Of a stretch of DNA of 64,000 bases, positions 47,221-58,684 are shown piece by piece. The stretch is taken from positions 28,454,835 to 28,518,834 of the forward strand of contig CM060312.1 in NCBI GenBank assembly GCA_030674185.1, given 5' to 3'. The position numbers were made by a program, and so were the translations under genes. The number at the start of each line of letters is the position of its first letter. Position 1 is the first letter of the stretch. A model generated the notes under the pieces. The model was not told the origin of the DNA and ran no database searches. It saw only the letters and a list, made by a program, of their open reading frames with translations. The DNA comes from Monoplex corrugatus. Lineage: Eukaryota; Mollusca; Gastropoda; Littorinimorpha; Ranellidae.

Positions 47221-47680
47221 TGGATTTGCCATGTGAAACTCAGGCTGCTTTCCCCGTTGAGAGCATGCCGCCGCAGTGCAGCGCCACCCGCTTTTCATTT
47301 TCAATTTTTGTTTATGTATATATATACACATATTTTTTTTAATCAAGATTTCAGAAAGGCAAAAACGTTAATTGGCCTTCAAGAGGAGGGACTTGGGAAA
47401 TGAACCTATCTCTCCAATGTTTTATACCAGGGAAGCCGGAAACATGCCATGCTCTTCACGATTTTCAACTGCCGTGGGATCTATAGCGTGCACAAGCCAG
47501 AAGGCACGCTGGTCTGGCTCGTTTTTCGTCCCCTTCCGAAGGACTAGATGTTCAGATTGATTTTCCGGTCAAACTGAGGGGAAAAGTCGAGGTCTCAATA
47601 GCAAAGGACCGCTGCAACCTTGAGTTTAGTTATTGGCAGGCAAACACCTGAACTATTCTGCCACTCTGAAGTATATACAC
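47221..47680 (+). mobile_element. Interspersed repeat family B, diverged copy
   Basis: GTGAAACTCAGGCTGCTTTCC, then CAGTGCAGCGCCACCCGCTT, and after about 250 bp ACTAGATGTTCAGATTGATT and TTCTGCCACTC. Looks like the two ends of the family B unit with something between. Confidence 0.5.
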
Positions 47681-48055
47681 AAGATATTTAAACGTCATTC
47701 ACCGCCTATAACTCCTCAGAAAAGTATGTTTGCAGGTCAGCGCTTACTAAAAAGAATGTGTGGAATTGAATACACGTATATAAAATGTAAGTGTATAGTT
47801 ATGCCTACATCTGAACTGGTTGCATATACAATAATTGTGTGTGGATATTGTCCCCTTTTTCAGTTTGGCTGTTACTACCCTTACTACACAGGATCTATTG
47901 GTGTTTCGAAACTTAAGGATTTTATTTCAGTAGCATGTTCTATCAGTTACTTTGTAGATAAAATAACATTCGTTCAGTTTTTATCGGTAAAATACCACTT
48001 GTGTATTTTTTGTTTGCACGTGTATTTGTGTGTATAGTGTGTGTGTATATAACTT
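47681..48055. other. No gene recognised
   Basis: Nothing identifiable. Confidence 0.5.
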
Positions 48056-48084
48056 CATGTGTATATTTATATGTTGGTATATCT

Positions 48085-48085
48085 A

Positions 48086-48126
<41 letters not shown>

Positions 48127-48170
48127 GTGTGTGTGTGTGTATATATATACATATATACATGTATATATAA

Positions 48171-48207
<37 letters not shown>

Positions 48208-48240
48208 ACATATATATATATGTATGTATACATATGTATA
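48085..48240. repeat. (GTCT)n, (GT)n and (TA)n microsatellites
   Basis: About nine GTCT units, a short GT run, then ATATACATATATACATG-type repeats. Confidence 0.95.
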
Positions 48241-48279
48241 GATAGAGTTAGAGGGAAACATAAAATGTACATTCGGCTG

Positions 48280-48545
48280 TGACAGCAGCTTGACTGACTC
48301 AGTTGATAAAGCCATAGTCTCAAGATCTGAAGTCTAGAGTTCAATCCTAGCATCTAATAAAAATATGATTTTTTGTTTTCGTTGCCCGTCTTAATATTCC
48401 AGTCATTCTGGGAGGCGTCAGCTTACCGTTTCATTGATCCCGTTCCCTCCTACTCTCCATGTCAAGACATTGCCAAAGCATATAGCTTAAGGGGTCTGCT
48501 AGAGTTGGATGGAACTGTCTGAGTGATATGAACTCCTCCAAAAAA
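48280..48545 (+). mobile_element. SINE family A next to the intact GLYAT-like gene
   Basis: tRNA-like head with CTCAGTTGATAAAGC and B-box-like GAGTTCAATCCTAGC, then TAATATTCCAGTCATTCTGG and the core with GAACTGTCTGAG and GAACTCCTCC. It lies 26 bp past the stop codon of the gene and corresponds in position to 39466-39715. Confidence 0.75.
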
Positions 48546-48570
48546 GTGAAAGTCTTGGCCTTTGTAACAT

Positions 48571-49054
48571 TCACACTGATCCCATAATACATTTGAACTT
48601 TAGGAAGCCAATCTTTACGTCAGGCACAACTTTAAACCCAAGAGACTGGTCCATATTCAAGGAAACCACATTTTCATCATTGACGATAACACACACATCT
48701 TTCCCTTGTTCAAAATATATATGTGCCAGTTGAGATACAATGACCTTGGCATAACCGTTCCCACGGAATTTGGGATGAACGTAAAGGCTTCCAATAACTC
48801 CGGTATCTTTTCCTATCATGTGTCCGACATGTTCTCCAGAATCTGTGGTCAGCATCACGGATGGGTAGAATTTGACCTGATTCTTGATGATCTGTGCAGA
48901 TCCTGCATTGGCGTATGACCATGTTTCGTTAACAATGCTGACATAGTCCTCAGAGACTGCAGAGATCTTCATTCCTTCCGGTACGGGTCTGTCAAACAGA
49001 AAGTATGTATGAAATTTGATGGAAGATTTGAGAACTTGGCTCTCCCAGTCATTT
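48571..49054 (-). CDS. Glycine N-acyltransferase-like gene, last exon (GNAT domain)
   Basis: Transfer of an acyl group from acyl-CoA to an amino acid such as glycine is the family reaction; the substrate cannot be read here. The exon begins after GGACAAAG, phase 2, and runs 160 codons to TGA at 48571. It reads NDWESQVLKSS, FLFDRPVPEGMKISAVSEDY, the YPSVMLTTDSGEHVGHM strand-turn, then motif A of the GNAT fold, LYVHPKFRGNGYAK, whose R-G-N-G-Y-A loop binds the CoA pyrophosphate, VNDENVVSLN, and LGFKVVPDVKIGF at the end, all in the order of GLYAT C-terminal domains. Together with three upstream exons the protein has 272 residues plus a missing start, close to the usual length of about 295. Confidence 0.85.
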
Positions 49055-49895
49055 CTTTGTCCAATAAAAAGGAGGACCCTGTTAATCAAAATGAATTTTA
49101 AGTGCATTTGGAATGTCTTCATCTCTCAAAACGAACCTTTGATGGGCGAAAAGACAAAACATAGGTCACATTTTGTCAGTGAAACTATCATATTTTCACC
49201 CTTCAAAGTGAAAGAGGAGAATCTGAATGAATCTGATAAACTGATGATTTACTCGTCTATCATGGGAACATGAAGAAGTGAATCTCTGTTAAGCAACCTA
49301 TGCATAGGGAACTCCAAGACAAAATTAGGAATGATAAAGGAGTTCCACAGAACTCTAAATCATGAGGATATATATGATATTATGTGTGTATGTATGTGTG
49401 TGTGTGTGTACGTATATGTGTATGTATGTATGTATGTACGCGTGTATGTAGGCATGCAAGCGTGCAAAGGTTGTTTCATAAGCCTGAAATCAAAGCGGAC
49501 TAAACTGGTGGTGACATCAATTTTTTAAGGGGAGGGTAGAGAGTGGTGCCCATCTTCTCTTCTCTCTTACTGATACTTTGTCTACTTTGAAAAAAGGCAG
49601 GCACCCATTGACAGCTGGAAAGACTTGAAGCCATATGCTTGAGAGATGAGTGCTCTACATATCCACCAACCAATTAAAAACATGCATCACAGAAAACTCT
49701 CTGGGCTAGTCCCCTTTCTCGGCTAGTCTGAGTATTTGCAGCTCCCACAAAATGGCCTATCAATACATAATTATCGATTAAAGCATTTTCTGCTTGTTTT
49801 CACGTTTTTGCATTTTTTTATCACAACCAATTTCACCGATTTTACAAACTGTAATACGACTGGACATTGGAAAGTCACGAGTATTAATCTATGAA
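49055..49895. other. Last intron of the GLYAT-like gene, first part
   Basis: The first 270 bp match the region beyond 43171 in the duplicate, including one arm of the palindrome. A (TG)n-like tract lies at 49383-49445. No other feature. Confidence 0.6.
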
Positions 49896-50195
49896 TTTTG
49901 AAGATATTTCTGAAAGAGAAGTGCTGCAGGTGCTTTCTGAAAGCAAGCAGTCTCCTGATTTGTTGTAAAGACATCGGGAGGGAACTGCATGTTGTTGAGT
50001 CAAAAAAGGTAAGGGTTTCTTTCCGCAAGTTGTTAGAGACTCCTAGAGACCTGTGAGCTTAGGAGGGTTTATAGGGCAGGAGTTCTAACATATGTGTTGG
50101 CATGGCATTCGAACTTTGAAACTGAAAGCAGGGTGTGGCAATTTTATATTCAGTTTTTTCTTTGATCGAATGCCGATGTAGTTCTCAGAAGAATG

Positions 50196-50425
50196 CTTTT
50201 TTATGAGGAAAGGGGAATTGGATCACCTGGTCACAACAGGAAAGCTGGAGGGAAAGAGAGCACCAGGTAGACCCAGGGAGAAAATACTAGACGGACTTGC
50301 AGAGTGGCTGAAGACAAGGAGGGTGGAAGAGATGCTTGAGGCAACAAGAGATAGAGACAGATGGAAGTCCATGATCGCCAACGCCATGCGGCAGGGCACC
50401 TGATGATGACGATGATGATGAAAGA
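50196..50425 (+). mobile_element. RTE-type LINE 3' end (copy 3)
   Basis: Open frame GKLEGKRAPGRPREKILDGL to IANAMRQGT and stop, followed by a (GATGAT)n tail. Best-preserved of the three local 3' ends. It interrupts the old CR1-like relic. Confidence 0.85.
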
Positions 50426-51213
50426 TAAGTCAAGTTGCACTGTTTTGGGTTTGTTAGGTTTGGATAGCTTGTAATGAGAGGATCCAGCTAAGAACGGTTT
50501 ACAGTAGTCTAATCTGGATAGAACGAAAGACACACACAGCGTGTCTGTGGCATCAGCAGAGAGAAATGGGCAAATAATGCTTATTCTACGTAATTTTAGT
50601 ATTTAGCTCAGGTAGTTAACATGACTTTCTACTAATAGGAATTCATCACCTGATGAAGGCTATAGCACAGTCTGATTTTGGTTGTTGCACCCATCAGGCC
50701 GGTCAAATGAAAAAGTATCTTGAAAGAATTTGATTTAGTGATTTTGTTGTCTCTGTATCACTTTTTGGCCACAAAAATTAGTCTATTGACCAAGTATCCA
50801 TGTTGGACATATATTTGTCTGTAGATAGTCCAGCGAGTTTTGCACCATTGTTGCTCAGTATGACACCACTGTTGTTTGGTTTGCTCGAATTCAAGGGACA
50901 TTCACGGTGGTTCGGTACGACCTGTGATGCTACGTGTGACTGTAGGAGCCAAGCCGAGCTGAGCCAAGAGTTGCAAGAGTTGCAATGTCTGCAAGATCTA
51001 GTGAGTCCAACCACAAGGGTTGCGACAAGGTCAGTCTTGAAAGTAAAAGTCTGTAAACTTACGTTAGGTGATTGACTTTTTTAATTGCTCTGTTTCGATT
51101 GTCACTGCGTAGGGACAGTGATGCTACAAAATGGTCAGAGACGACTTTGTCAGAAGTTGAAAGGCCAGTAATATCAGTCTGACAATTAAAAACAGACCAG
51201 TCGAAAGTATGGT

Positions 51214-51281
51214 CAGCGCTTAGATTTGATTTTATCAAGATTTTGCGCTATATAAATATTGTAATTATTATAATTATTATC
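51214..51281 (+). mobile_element. L2 tail, about 68 bp
   Basis: AGCGCTTAGATTTGATTTTA, then TCAAGATTTTGCGCTATATA and an (ATT)n-like end. It matches the 3' end of the L2 at 42870-42930 nearly base for base and is an extremely 5'-truncated insertion within the older relic. Confidence 0.85.
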
Positions 51282-51760
51282 ATGACGGCGGGTAGGTACA
51301 GTTACAGATTTAAGCTGCAAATATCAATCGAGATTTTTTATAGAGTGGTGACATATGTGTTAGAAACAGCCAAAATGAAAGTTAATACCGCCGGGGACAA
51401 AAAATAATATCAATGCAATATACGAATCAAGCAAAGAGGAAACTCATCCATAAATATTCTGTTTGGAGCTCATTTGTTTTGCTGGGTGGTGGGCGGTAGA
51501 TGGACAGAAAGACAAAGAAACAGGTTTTATACAGCAAACGATCATAGCAGATCTCAAATGATCTAAAATCAAAGTTCATGGGGATATTTTAACACAAGAG
51601 GCGAGGTTGTCTCTAAATATTACAGCAAAATCACCACCAGTGCCAGATTTTCTCAGTACTGAAGTCAGGCAGAGCCAGTGGGTGTTGTAGCAGCAATGTC
51701 AGTTTTGTCACCTGATCTAGACCACGTTCCTGACGCGGAAAAAAAACTACGTCAAAGTTG

Positions 51761-52773
51761 CATTCACTGCGTAGATCTGAAGTATAAACTGTTTTGTTTC
51801 TGCAGGACTGGGTGTTATATACATTAGATTATAACTGGTGTTCACGGTTATCAACTTTGAATAGTCACATTTGGTCTGACGTAGGGGCACAAGTAATGGA
51901 AGTTGGCTGGCTATCTCTATTAGATGTGATGACCGGTATTTGTTTTTGTTTTCTCCTACCGCCATGACGATTGTCCTTACATGCAAAGCAATATACAATT
52001 CCAAATTCACTTACGCACGAAGCTGATAAACGAGATGGCAAATTGCTGAGGAGATGGTCGTGAGTGTAATATGCTGTAAACTATCATATTGATATTTTGA
52101 AGTAGCGGTAATATTGTCACTGTGACGCACGTATTTCAAACATGCTGGTTGGTGGGAGTTGACAACATTTCTTTGATTTTTTTAAGGAATGCTTAATACA
52201 TGATAGTTCTTAAACTATGGTGTTTGAAGACATAGGCGTTGTAACTGGAAACCGTGTGTGGCAATCTTTCAGGGTAGCCTGAAGGATGGTCTCATTGTCT
52301 AATGATGGATGAAGTGACCAAACCATGCAATTTTGTGTCATTTTATAGTCGCGCATGTCGGTTCCTGAGGGCCAACCAAAATGTTGATCCGAAAGTACTT
52401 AAGCCCCAGCAAGAGTAAATGAACAATCTGTGTCTGTGAATGTCAGATTCATTTGCAACCATTTTGTATTCGCACACTGCATCTCTCCGAAGGTTTCCCA
52501 GGTAACTTAAGGTAAAAGACATAATAATAATTTTTCAGATTATAAGCCCTTCTAATCCCTCTGCAAATATTAAGTTGCATTAATACAAAATGTGGTGATA
52601 ATTCGGCTGCAATATTTTCTATCGAAGCTACTATGCACGGTTGTGGGTAGAGCTATATCTGTGACGTGAGCGTTGTGTGTGCGCAATGACCGCTCACCCA
52701 CTTTCCCAAAGATTGGATTGGTCTTCAGGCCTTAAAAGACATGATTTACAATGCACACATAAAAGTCACTTAC
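51761..52773. other. Intron of the GLYAT-like gene, no feature
   Basis: No gene or repeat family recognised. Confidence 0.5.
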
Positions 52774-52888
52774 ACTAGCTGGAGATCTTGTGGTGTTGCT
52801 CTCAAATGAGATGCCGTGTACCAGTCCGCTGATTTCTTATTCTTTTCCACAACTTTCATTGCCATTTGCCACAACTTGTCCGGTAAAA
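52774..52888 (-). CDS. Glycine N-acyltransferase-like gene, middle exon
   Basis: Minus-strand exon after a T-rich tract and GTGATCAG; donor CTAGT|GTAAGT after 52774. Phase 1 in, 2 out, fitting the exons on both sides (GT + A gives Val before NDWES). It encodes LPDKLWQMAMKVVEKNKKSA, DWYTASHLRATPQ and DLQLV, a mostly helical segment at the place where GLYAT proteins have the helix linking the N-terminal half to the GNAT core. It was found by searching for a phase-compatible exon between two recognised ones. The perfect fit and absence of stops support it. Confidence 0.75.
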
Positions 52889-52939
52889 CTGATCACATAA
52901 ACCAAACAAGAACCGCTTAAGTTAGAATTCTCACCTGTC

Positions 52940-53806
52940 TCACCTGTCGGCGTCACCGGGAACAGTGTTGGCCGCTGCACATGATGTCCTCACAAGTTGC
53001 CTCCAGCACTCTCGATCTTGGCTAAGTCTGACCACCTCCTGGAGTTTCTTGCCACTGATGTTTGTGATGTTTCTAGCAAGTGATGCAGGTGGCCGTCCTC
53101 TGTTTCTCTTTCCTTCCACTTTACCTTGGAGGACAGTGGACATCAAGTCTGTTCTCTCATTACGGATTGCGTGTCCAACATATTTCAGTTTCCTCCGTTG
53201 TATGAGTACTAGAAGCTTGCGTGTAGTACCCAATTCATTCAGTATGCTTTCATTTGAGCGCCTATCCGTCCATTTGACCCTCAGCAGTCTTCGGTAAAAC
53301 CACAGCTCTGCTGCTTCCACTCGTCTTTCATCCTCTTTCTTCATTGTCCATGCCTCGCAGCCGTATAACATCACTGGCCAGACAAGACATTTTAAGAGTT
53401 TTATCTTAAGGTCTGCTGTTATGCTGTGGTCTTTCCAAATATTGTTCAATTGAACCATACTGTTCTTGGCCATTCCAATTCTCATCTTTATGTCTTTTGA
53501 GCATGTTCCATCGTGTGTCTTGACTGAACCTAAATATCTAAAGTCCTTGACATTTTCTAGAGGGACTTGGTTTAGCATGATCTGGTCCTGTCTAGTGTTA
53601 TATTTGCCTGCAACATGCATAACCTTTGTCTTCTTTGAATTTAAGTCCAGCCCAGCTGCCTTTCCAACCCGGTCTACCCTGTACAGGATCCTCCTAGAGC
53701 CTGTAATGTTGTCTGCCAGTAATCCTGTGTCATCTGCGTAGCGTAAATTTGACAGGTTTCTACCACCAATATTTACTCCCATGTCTTCTATGTCTGCTTC
53801 TCTCAT
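52940..53806 (-). pseudogene. RTE ORF, RT palm to C-terminus
   Basis: 288 open codons: GVNIGGRNLSNLRYADDTGL with the catalytic Y-A-D-D box, LDLNSKKTKVMHV, FRYLGSVKTHDG, LYGCEAWTMKK, RRLLRVKWTDRRSNESIL, GKVEGKRNRGRPP, and the C-terminal RECWRQLV. BovB/RTE-type throughout. Separated from the upstream part by a one-base deletion. Confidence 0.88.
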
Positions 53807-53859
53807 GATATGTTCAGTGTATATGCTGAAGAGATGTGGAGACAGGATGCAACCTTGCC

Positions 53860-55371
53860 TTACCCTTTAGTGATGTTAAAAAATTTGCAGTTTTGATTAT
53901 TCCATCTGATTGTTGCTTTTTGATCATTATATAATGAAGCTATGAGGGAAACCAGATGTCTTGGAAAACCCATTTTGATCATGAAGTGGAAAAGACTTTG
54001 GTGAATCACGCTATCAAATGCTTTGCTGTAGTCAATGAAAACGATGAACATCTCTTGGTCTGTGTTTCTAATCTTTTCTATCAATATCTGGAGTACAAAC
54101 AGCATATCTATTGTTCCCCTGTTTTTCCTATAGCCTGCCTGACAGTCGGATAGCTCTTCCTCTACTTTTGGCTTTAACCTGTTTAAAATTATTATCAGCA
54201 GTATTTTACTGGCATGACTGATCAGTGCAATTGTTCTATAATTGTTGCAGTCTTTGACATTTCCACTCTTATGTAACATGACAAATTCTTGGAGCTTCCA
54301 GTCTGTAGGCCACTGACAAGTCTTCCATATCTTGCAGCATAAGTGATGCATTACTTTGAGTCCACCATCACCTGAGTGTTTCAACAACTCTCCAGGAATA
54401 TTGTCAAGACCAGGAGACTTTCTGCATTTTAGATCTTTAATGGCAGATTCAACTTCGCTGAGCAGAGGTTCAGGTTCCGTATCTCCAGGGATCAATTCCA
54501 AATTTGGCTCTAAATTATTTTCATGGCTGTCAGGCTTGCCAAAAAGTGATGTGCCATATTCGTTCCACCTATCCAAGACATCATCTGGTTCAGTCAGAGT
54601 GTGACCATCCTTGTTGTTGATGCATTGGTTTGTTGCTTTGAAATTTGTTTTTTTTTTCACTTTTTTTATTTGTTTGAAGAGCTCCCTCGACTTCCTGTTT
54701 TCGTTGTGTTCATTGATTTTACTGCATTCTTGTGCCAGCCAATTTGCTTTGTCTCTTCTGACTTTACTTTTTATTTCCCTTTTCAGTGCTGAGTATTTTT
54801 CCCGCTCTCCCTGCTTTCGAGCTTGACTTTTCTTTTCTGCCAGATCTATCACTTCCTGACTTATGTAGGGCTTAGCTTTTTTCCTTTTTTCTTCTTTTCC
54901 TAGTTTTTCTTCAGAGATTTTGGTCAGTGTGTTTTTTATGTCTGTCCAGATTTCATCAGGATATGAGTCATTTTCATCCCAAACTTCAAGTAACTTTAAG
55001 AAACGATTACTTGTTTCTATACTGAATTCTAACGCCAGCTCAGGGTTTTCTAATTTTGATATGTCGAACTTTGGCGTAGTTTTGGTTTTAGGCTTCTTCA
55101 ATATTTTCATTCTTAATTTGGTTGTCACAAGAATGTGATCCGTGTCGCAGTCTGTTCCAGGCTTTGTTTTTGCATTGAGGACAGTTGATTTCCAGGATCT
55201 GTCAATGATAATATAATCAATCTGATTACGACACCTGTCTCCTGGAGAGATCCATGTGTATCTTCTGCGCAGTGGTTGTTGGAAAAAAGTATTTGTGATG
55301 TTCATCTCATTTGCCTGACAAAACAGAGCCAGCATGTCACCTCTCTCATTTCGTTCTCCCTCCAATTGCAT
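53860..55371 (-). pseudogene. RTE ORF, endonuclease half and RT fingers
   Basis: 503 open codons starting in mid-endonuclease: NITNTFFQQPLRRRYTWISP, NQIDYIIIDRSWK, GTDCDTDHILVTTKL. Then the linker, and RT: CRKSPGLDNIPGELLK, MLHKSGNVKDCNNYRTIAL, CQAGYRKNRGTIDML, IDYSKAFDSV. It ends at FNITKG because one G is missing in the G-run equivalent to 53863-53865; restoring it is all that separates this from the downstream frame. The endonuclease N-terminus is absent. Confidence 0.88.
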
Positions 55372-55715
55372 CAGCCTTGTTGTGGCGGGGGAGCTTGTGT
55401 GTCCTTACGATCCCAGGAGCTATGCCGGCGGGGACTTCGTGGGCCCTGGCAGCTTCAAGCAAGCCGGACAGGTCGCTGGGGGAGGGGCCAGACTAAGGGG
55501 TGCATACAAACAAGTCCTGGCAGCAGGGGATGGGTGAAAAAGAGGGTAAAGAAGATACACTTTTCATATATGGCTTCTTTTTCAATGTCGTGAGCAGATG
55601 ATTTCTTCGAAGGAACAATGGTCAGGATCTCAGCACTGTAAGTGCACTGCGCGGCAAGAAGGCACCCGCAAACTACTTGCTTGTACTTTTGCTAATCATT
55701 GCATAAGTTAGAATT

Positions 55716-56190
55716 AACACCAAGAAATTCAAATACCATTAAACACAGAGACTAAATAACCCCTAAAGATGTTATAGCACAAAGGCAAAACTTGTTCTCA
55801 AACTCAGCAAAACTTGTTCGCAAACTCGGCAATATTAAGCGTTGAGTATTAAAACAATCCATATTATTTGAAACTCGGAGAATAGAAGCACAATCAAGTG
55901 CAGCGTGTGACCTATTGATTACATCTGCCTCGGACGTGGGTTCTCTCATGGACTGGACAAGGATTTTTCCTCCACTCCAGTAAATCTGAAGTGATGGTTT
56001 AGGTACTTGTCTGTTGGATGAGATGATAAACGGAAACCGAATGTTTAACACATGCTCAGCGCATATTAAAAGATCCCATGACAACAAAGGAGTTAACCCT
56101 GGCAAAATTCTGTAGCTAAAAATCTACTTTCATTGGTAAACAGACACGTACGCGTGTAGGTTTATTGCTTCCAGCCCTCGCCAGAAAAGG
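55716..56190 (-). mobile_element. Interspersed repeat family B, reversed copy
   Basis: In reverse it reads GGGATCTTTTAATATGCGCT, then TTTCCGTTTATCATCTCATCC and GGTCACACGCTGC; beyond, TAGCTACAGAATTTTGCC. Same modules as 6530-6860. Confidence 0.6.
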
Positions 56191-56436
56191 GTCCACAATA
56201 CACAAATATCATACATCATCAACATCAATATTTAGATAGTACAAATACTAAGATTTGGTACACTTGAAGGTTCAAGAGAGGGTCTACACCAAAATACATT
56301 ACATATGAACTTTTAATGTCACACACATACACTTTTAAGAATGTATCCAAAATTCTGAAAGTTACCTTTCAAAAGGGCGAAAGAGAAATGAGCGTAGGTA
56401 GACAGAGATGATGAAAGCAGTATAGTTATAACTCAC

Positions 56437-56539
56437 CCCAGAAGTAAAAGTTGTCCTTGGTCCAGTCAACAACAGTCTTATCATCAAGAAGTGACAGTAC
56501 TGCCTCCTCACTCGTCCCATACACACCTTGAACCTGCTC
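56437..56539 (-). CDS. Glycine N-acyltransferase-like gene, second visible exon
   Basis: Minus-strand exon after GTTTCTTTTAG; donor TGGG|GTGAGT after 56437; phase 0 in, 1 out. It encodes EQVQGVYGTSEEAVLSLLDD and KTVVDWTKDNFYFW, matching the GLYAT region in which a short helix is followed by the conserved DW..D/H..LQ-type strand. It joins in phase to 58685 upstream and 52888 downstream. Its 103 bp stand out in otherwise repeat-rich DNA. Confidence 0.78.
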
Positions 56540-56639
56540 CTAAAAGAAACAATGAAAGAAGACCGATTAAATGAAATGATTTTTGACTTACTGATTGATT
56601 GACTGATTGAATCTATGATGGTAATGGTTTCTTATGTCT

Positions 56640-56960
56640 CATTAGACAATGGATGCGCACAGCTGTGGACTGAGTTGCGTGTGGAACAGCTTTGGCTGTG
56701 GCTGAAAAAATCAATTCTTGAGTGGCAGTCTTTGGCACAGCTGATAGACACGAAGGCTGATGGCTATGGCTGGATAGAGCTGTTGCAGATTTCTTCCTCT
56801 TTTATCTGTTCCGACCACTGTGGAGTCCGTTTCTCCTCTGCAAAGGCAGTGTCGGGCAACGAGGTTTGTAGATGCCTCTTGCCAGATGTCCACACTGATA
56901 TCAGCAGATTTTAGGTCACGTTTGCAAACGTCTGAATGTCCCAGCAGTGGGCTCCCAGTG
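56640..56960 (-). mobile_element. LINE C-terminal relic (family 1 type)
   Basis: Minus strand reads CAKDCHSRIDFFSHSQSC, equivalent to the DCHSRIGLHSHSRKC zinc-knuckle end of the LINE at 31217-35274; upstream parts are degraded. Confidence 0.65.
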
Positions 56961-57119
56961 GGTTGGGATCCCGCAGCTAGCTAGCTCTCCACACAGGATA
57001 TCTATTGGGATGCAGTTCAGACTGCACATTTGTCAAAGTGAGAAAAGGGCATGCATGCTTGGCATGCTGGCATGGTCCAGGATGTCATTTCAAAAATGCA
57101 GAAAATCCAGAGGTTAATT

Positions 57120-57293
57120 AATTAAATCTCTATCGCATTCTAGGAGTTTGGCCACATCATCAGTCTGACGAAGACAGAGGTCATGGGGCAGAACATCAGA
57201 AAAGATTCTAGCATCAGCATAAGCACGCACATTCTTAAATTGGTATGTGAATACATCTACCTAAGATCGAAGTTTTCGAGGAACCTGTCCCTA
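57120..57293 (+). mobile_element. LINE reverse transcriptase relic
   Basis: Plus strand reads EFGHIISLTKTEVMGQNI, then THILKLVCEYIYLRSKF and SRNLSL, matching FGLTISLKKTEVMGQ and the YLGSTIS-NLSLDAE region of family 1/2 LINEs. The fragment ends where the satellite begins. Confidence 0.7.
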
Positions 57294-58505
57294 AAGGTTA
57301 ATTTGAGCATGCTGAGTCGAAATTTACCACCCAAATTACTCTCCGAGGAAAGGTGGCAGAGAAATGGCTAAAAATAACTAAACTGAGCTGAAATCTCACC
57401 TCTGCATTCTACTCTATCATTTACCACAACAAAAAGCAGAATCACAATTGGTCATTTTTCCAGCCTTTTTGATAGCCGCGGACCTGGTGGTCATTTTGGA
57501 CCAAAAAGTCAGCATCCCAACCTACCATTGTGACACATCTCATCAGGTTAATTCGAGCATGCTGAGTCCAAATTTGCCACCCAAATTAGTCTCTGTTGAA
57601 AACTGGCTGAGAAAATGGTCTCCAAAGTTAGCGCTCTTGAAAATTACGCACCACTTTTATCCGCCTGTTTGAGCAGGTTCCGACGGTCGAAAACCATCAA
57701 ACTGAGCTGAAATCATACCACTGCATTTTACGCTATCACTTTGTCACCACAAAAAGCAGAATCACAATCGGTCAATTTTTCAGCATTTTTCACAGCCCAT
57801 TTTGGACCAAAAAGTCGATATCCCAACCTACCTTTGTGACGCATCTCATCAGGTTAATTCGAGCATGCCGAGTCCAAATTTAGCATCCAGACTAGTCTCC
57901 GATGAAAACTGGCTGATATGGCCTCCAAGTTAACGCTCTTGAAAATTATACACCACTTTTATCCACCTGTTTGAGTACGTTCCGATTGTCGAAAACCACC
58001 AAACTGAGCTGAAATCATACCATTGCATTCTACGCTATCATTTGCCACCACAAAAAAGCAGAATCATAATCAGTCAATTTATTGGCATTTTTCACAGCCG
58101 CGGACCTAACGTCTATTTTGGTCCAAAAAGTCAACATCCCAACCTACCTTTGTGACACATCTCATCAGGTTAATTCGAGCATGCCAAGTCCAAATTTACC
58201 ATCCAAATTAGTCTCCGATGAAAACTGGCCGAGAAAATGGCCTCCAAAGTTAGCGCTCTTGAAAATTACAGACTACTTTTATCCGCCTGTTAGAGTAGGT
58301 TCCGATTGTCAAAAACCACCAACCTGACCCGAAATCATACCACTGCATTCTACTCTATCATTTGCCAGCACGATCGAAATCGGTCATTTTTTCGGTATTT
58401 TTCACAGCCGCGGACCTGGCGGCCATTTTGGTCCCAAAAGTCAACATCCGATCCTACCTTTGTGACACACCTCGTCAAGTTAATTCGAGCATATATTCAG
58501 AGTTA
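57294..58505. repeat. ~300-bp satellite, about four units
   Basis: The AACTGAGCTGAAAT phase marker stands at 57381, 57710, 58002 and (diverged) 58321, giving periods of 329, 292 and 319 bp. Shared blocks: CAGCATTTTTCACAGCCGCG, TCATCAGGTTAATTCGAGCA and TTAGCGCTCTTGAAAATTAC. The first and last units are partial. It lies in the intron between two GLYAT-like exons. Confidence 0.9.
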
Positions 58506-58684
58506 ATCTTCCTTCACAGTGCAATGTAACTAGTGAGTACAGGACAAGAAAGGAAAGCAAAGAGAAGCAGAAATTTGAGAGGGTCAAAATATTGCATATA
58601 TACTCTACAGGCGTGTGACCTTGAGTCCATCGCTCTGTCAAAAGGATGAACCAGTCTGCGTGAACTGACTGGACAATCTCCTAC

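Larger units (their letters stand above)
49896..51760 (-). mobile_element. Decayed CR1-like LINE, second copy
   Basis: Shares scattered blocks with 20035-22290, in the same order and on the same strand: TTGGCATGGCATTCGAACTT, TAGCACAGTCTGA, TGTTGGACATATATTTGTCTG, GACATTCACGGTGGTTCGGTA and AAAATCAAAGTTC. No long frame remains. Two younger pieces are nested in it (50196-50425 and 51214-51281). Confidence 0.65.
52930..55703 (-). mobile_element. RTE/BovB-like LINE with 12-bp target duplication
   Basis: TAAGTTAGAATT at 52918-52929 and again at 55704-55715 brackets the element. The 3' end (left) is a short tandem tail, CACCTGTCTCACCTGTC on the plus strand, as expected for RTE. The minus strand encodes the second half of the endonuclease and the full RT. 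A GC-rich block in the 5' part (about 55375-55530) does not continue the ORF. It sits in an intron of the GLYAT-like gene, same strand. Confidence 0.9.
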
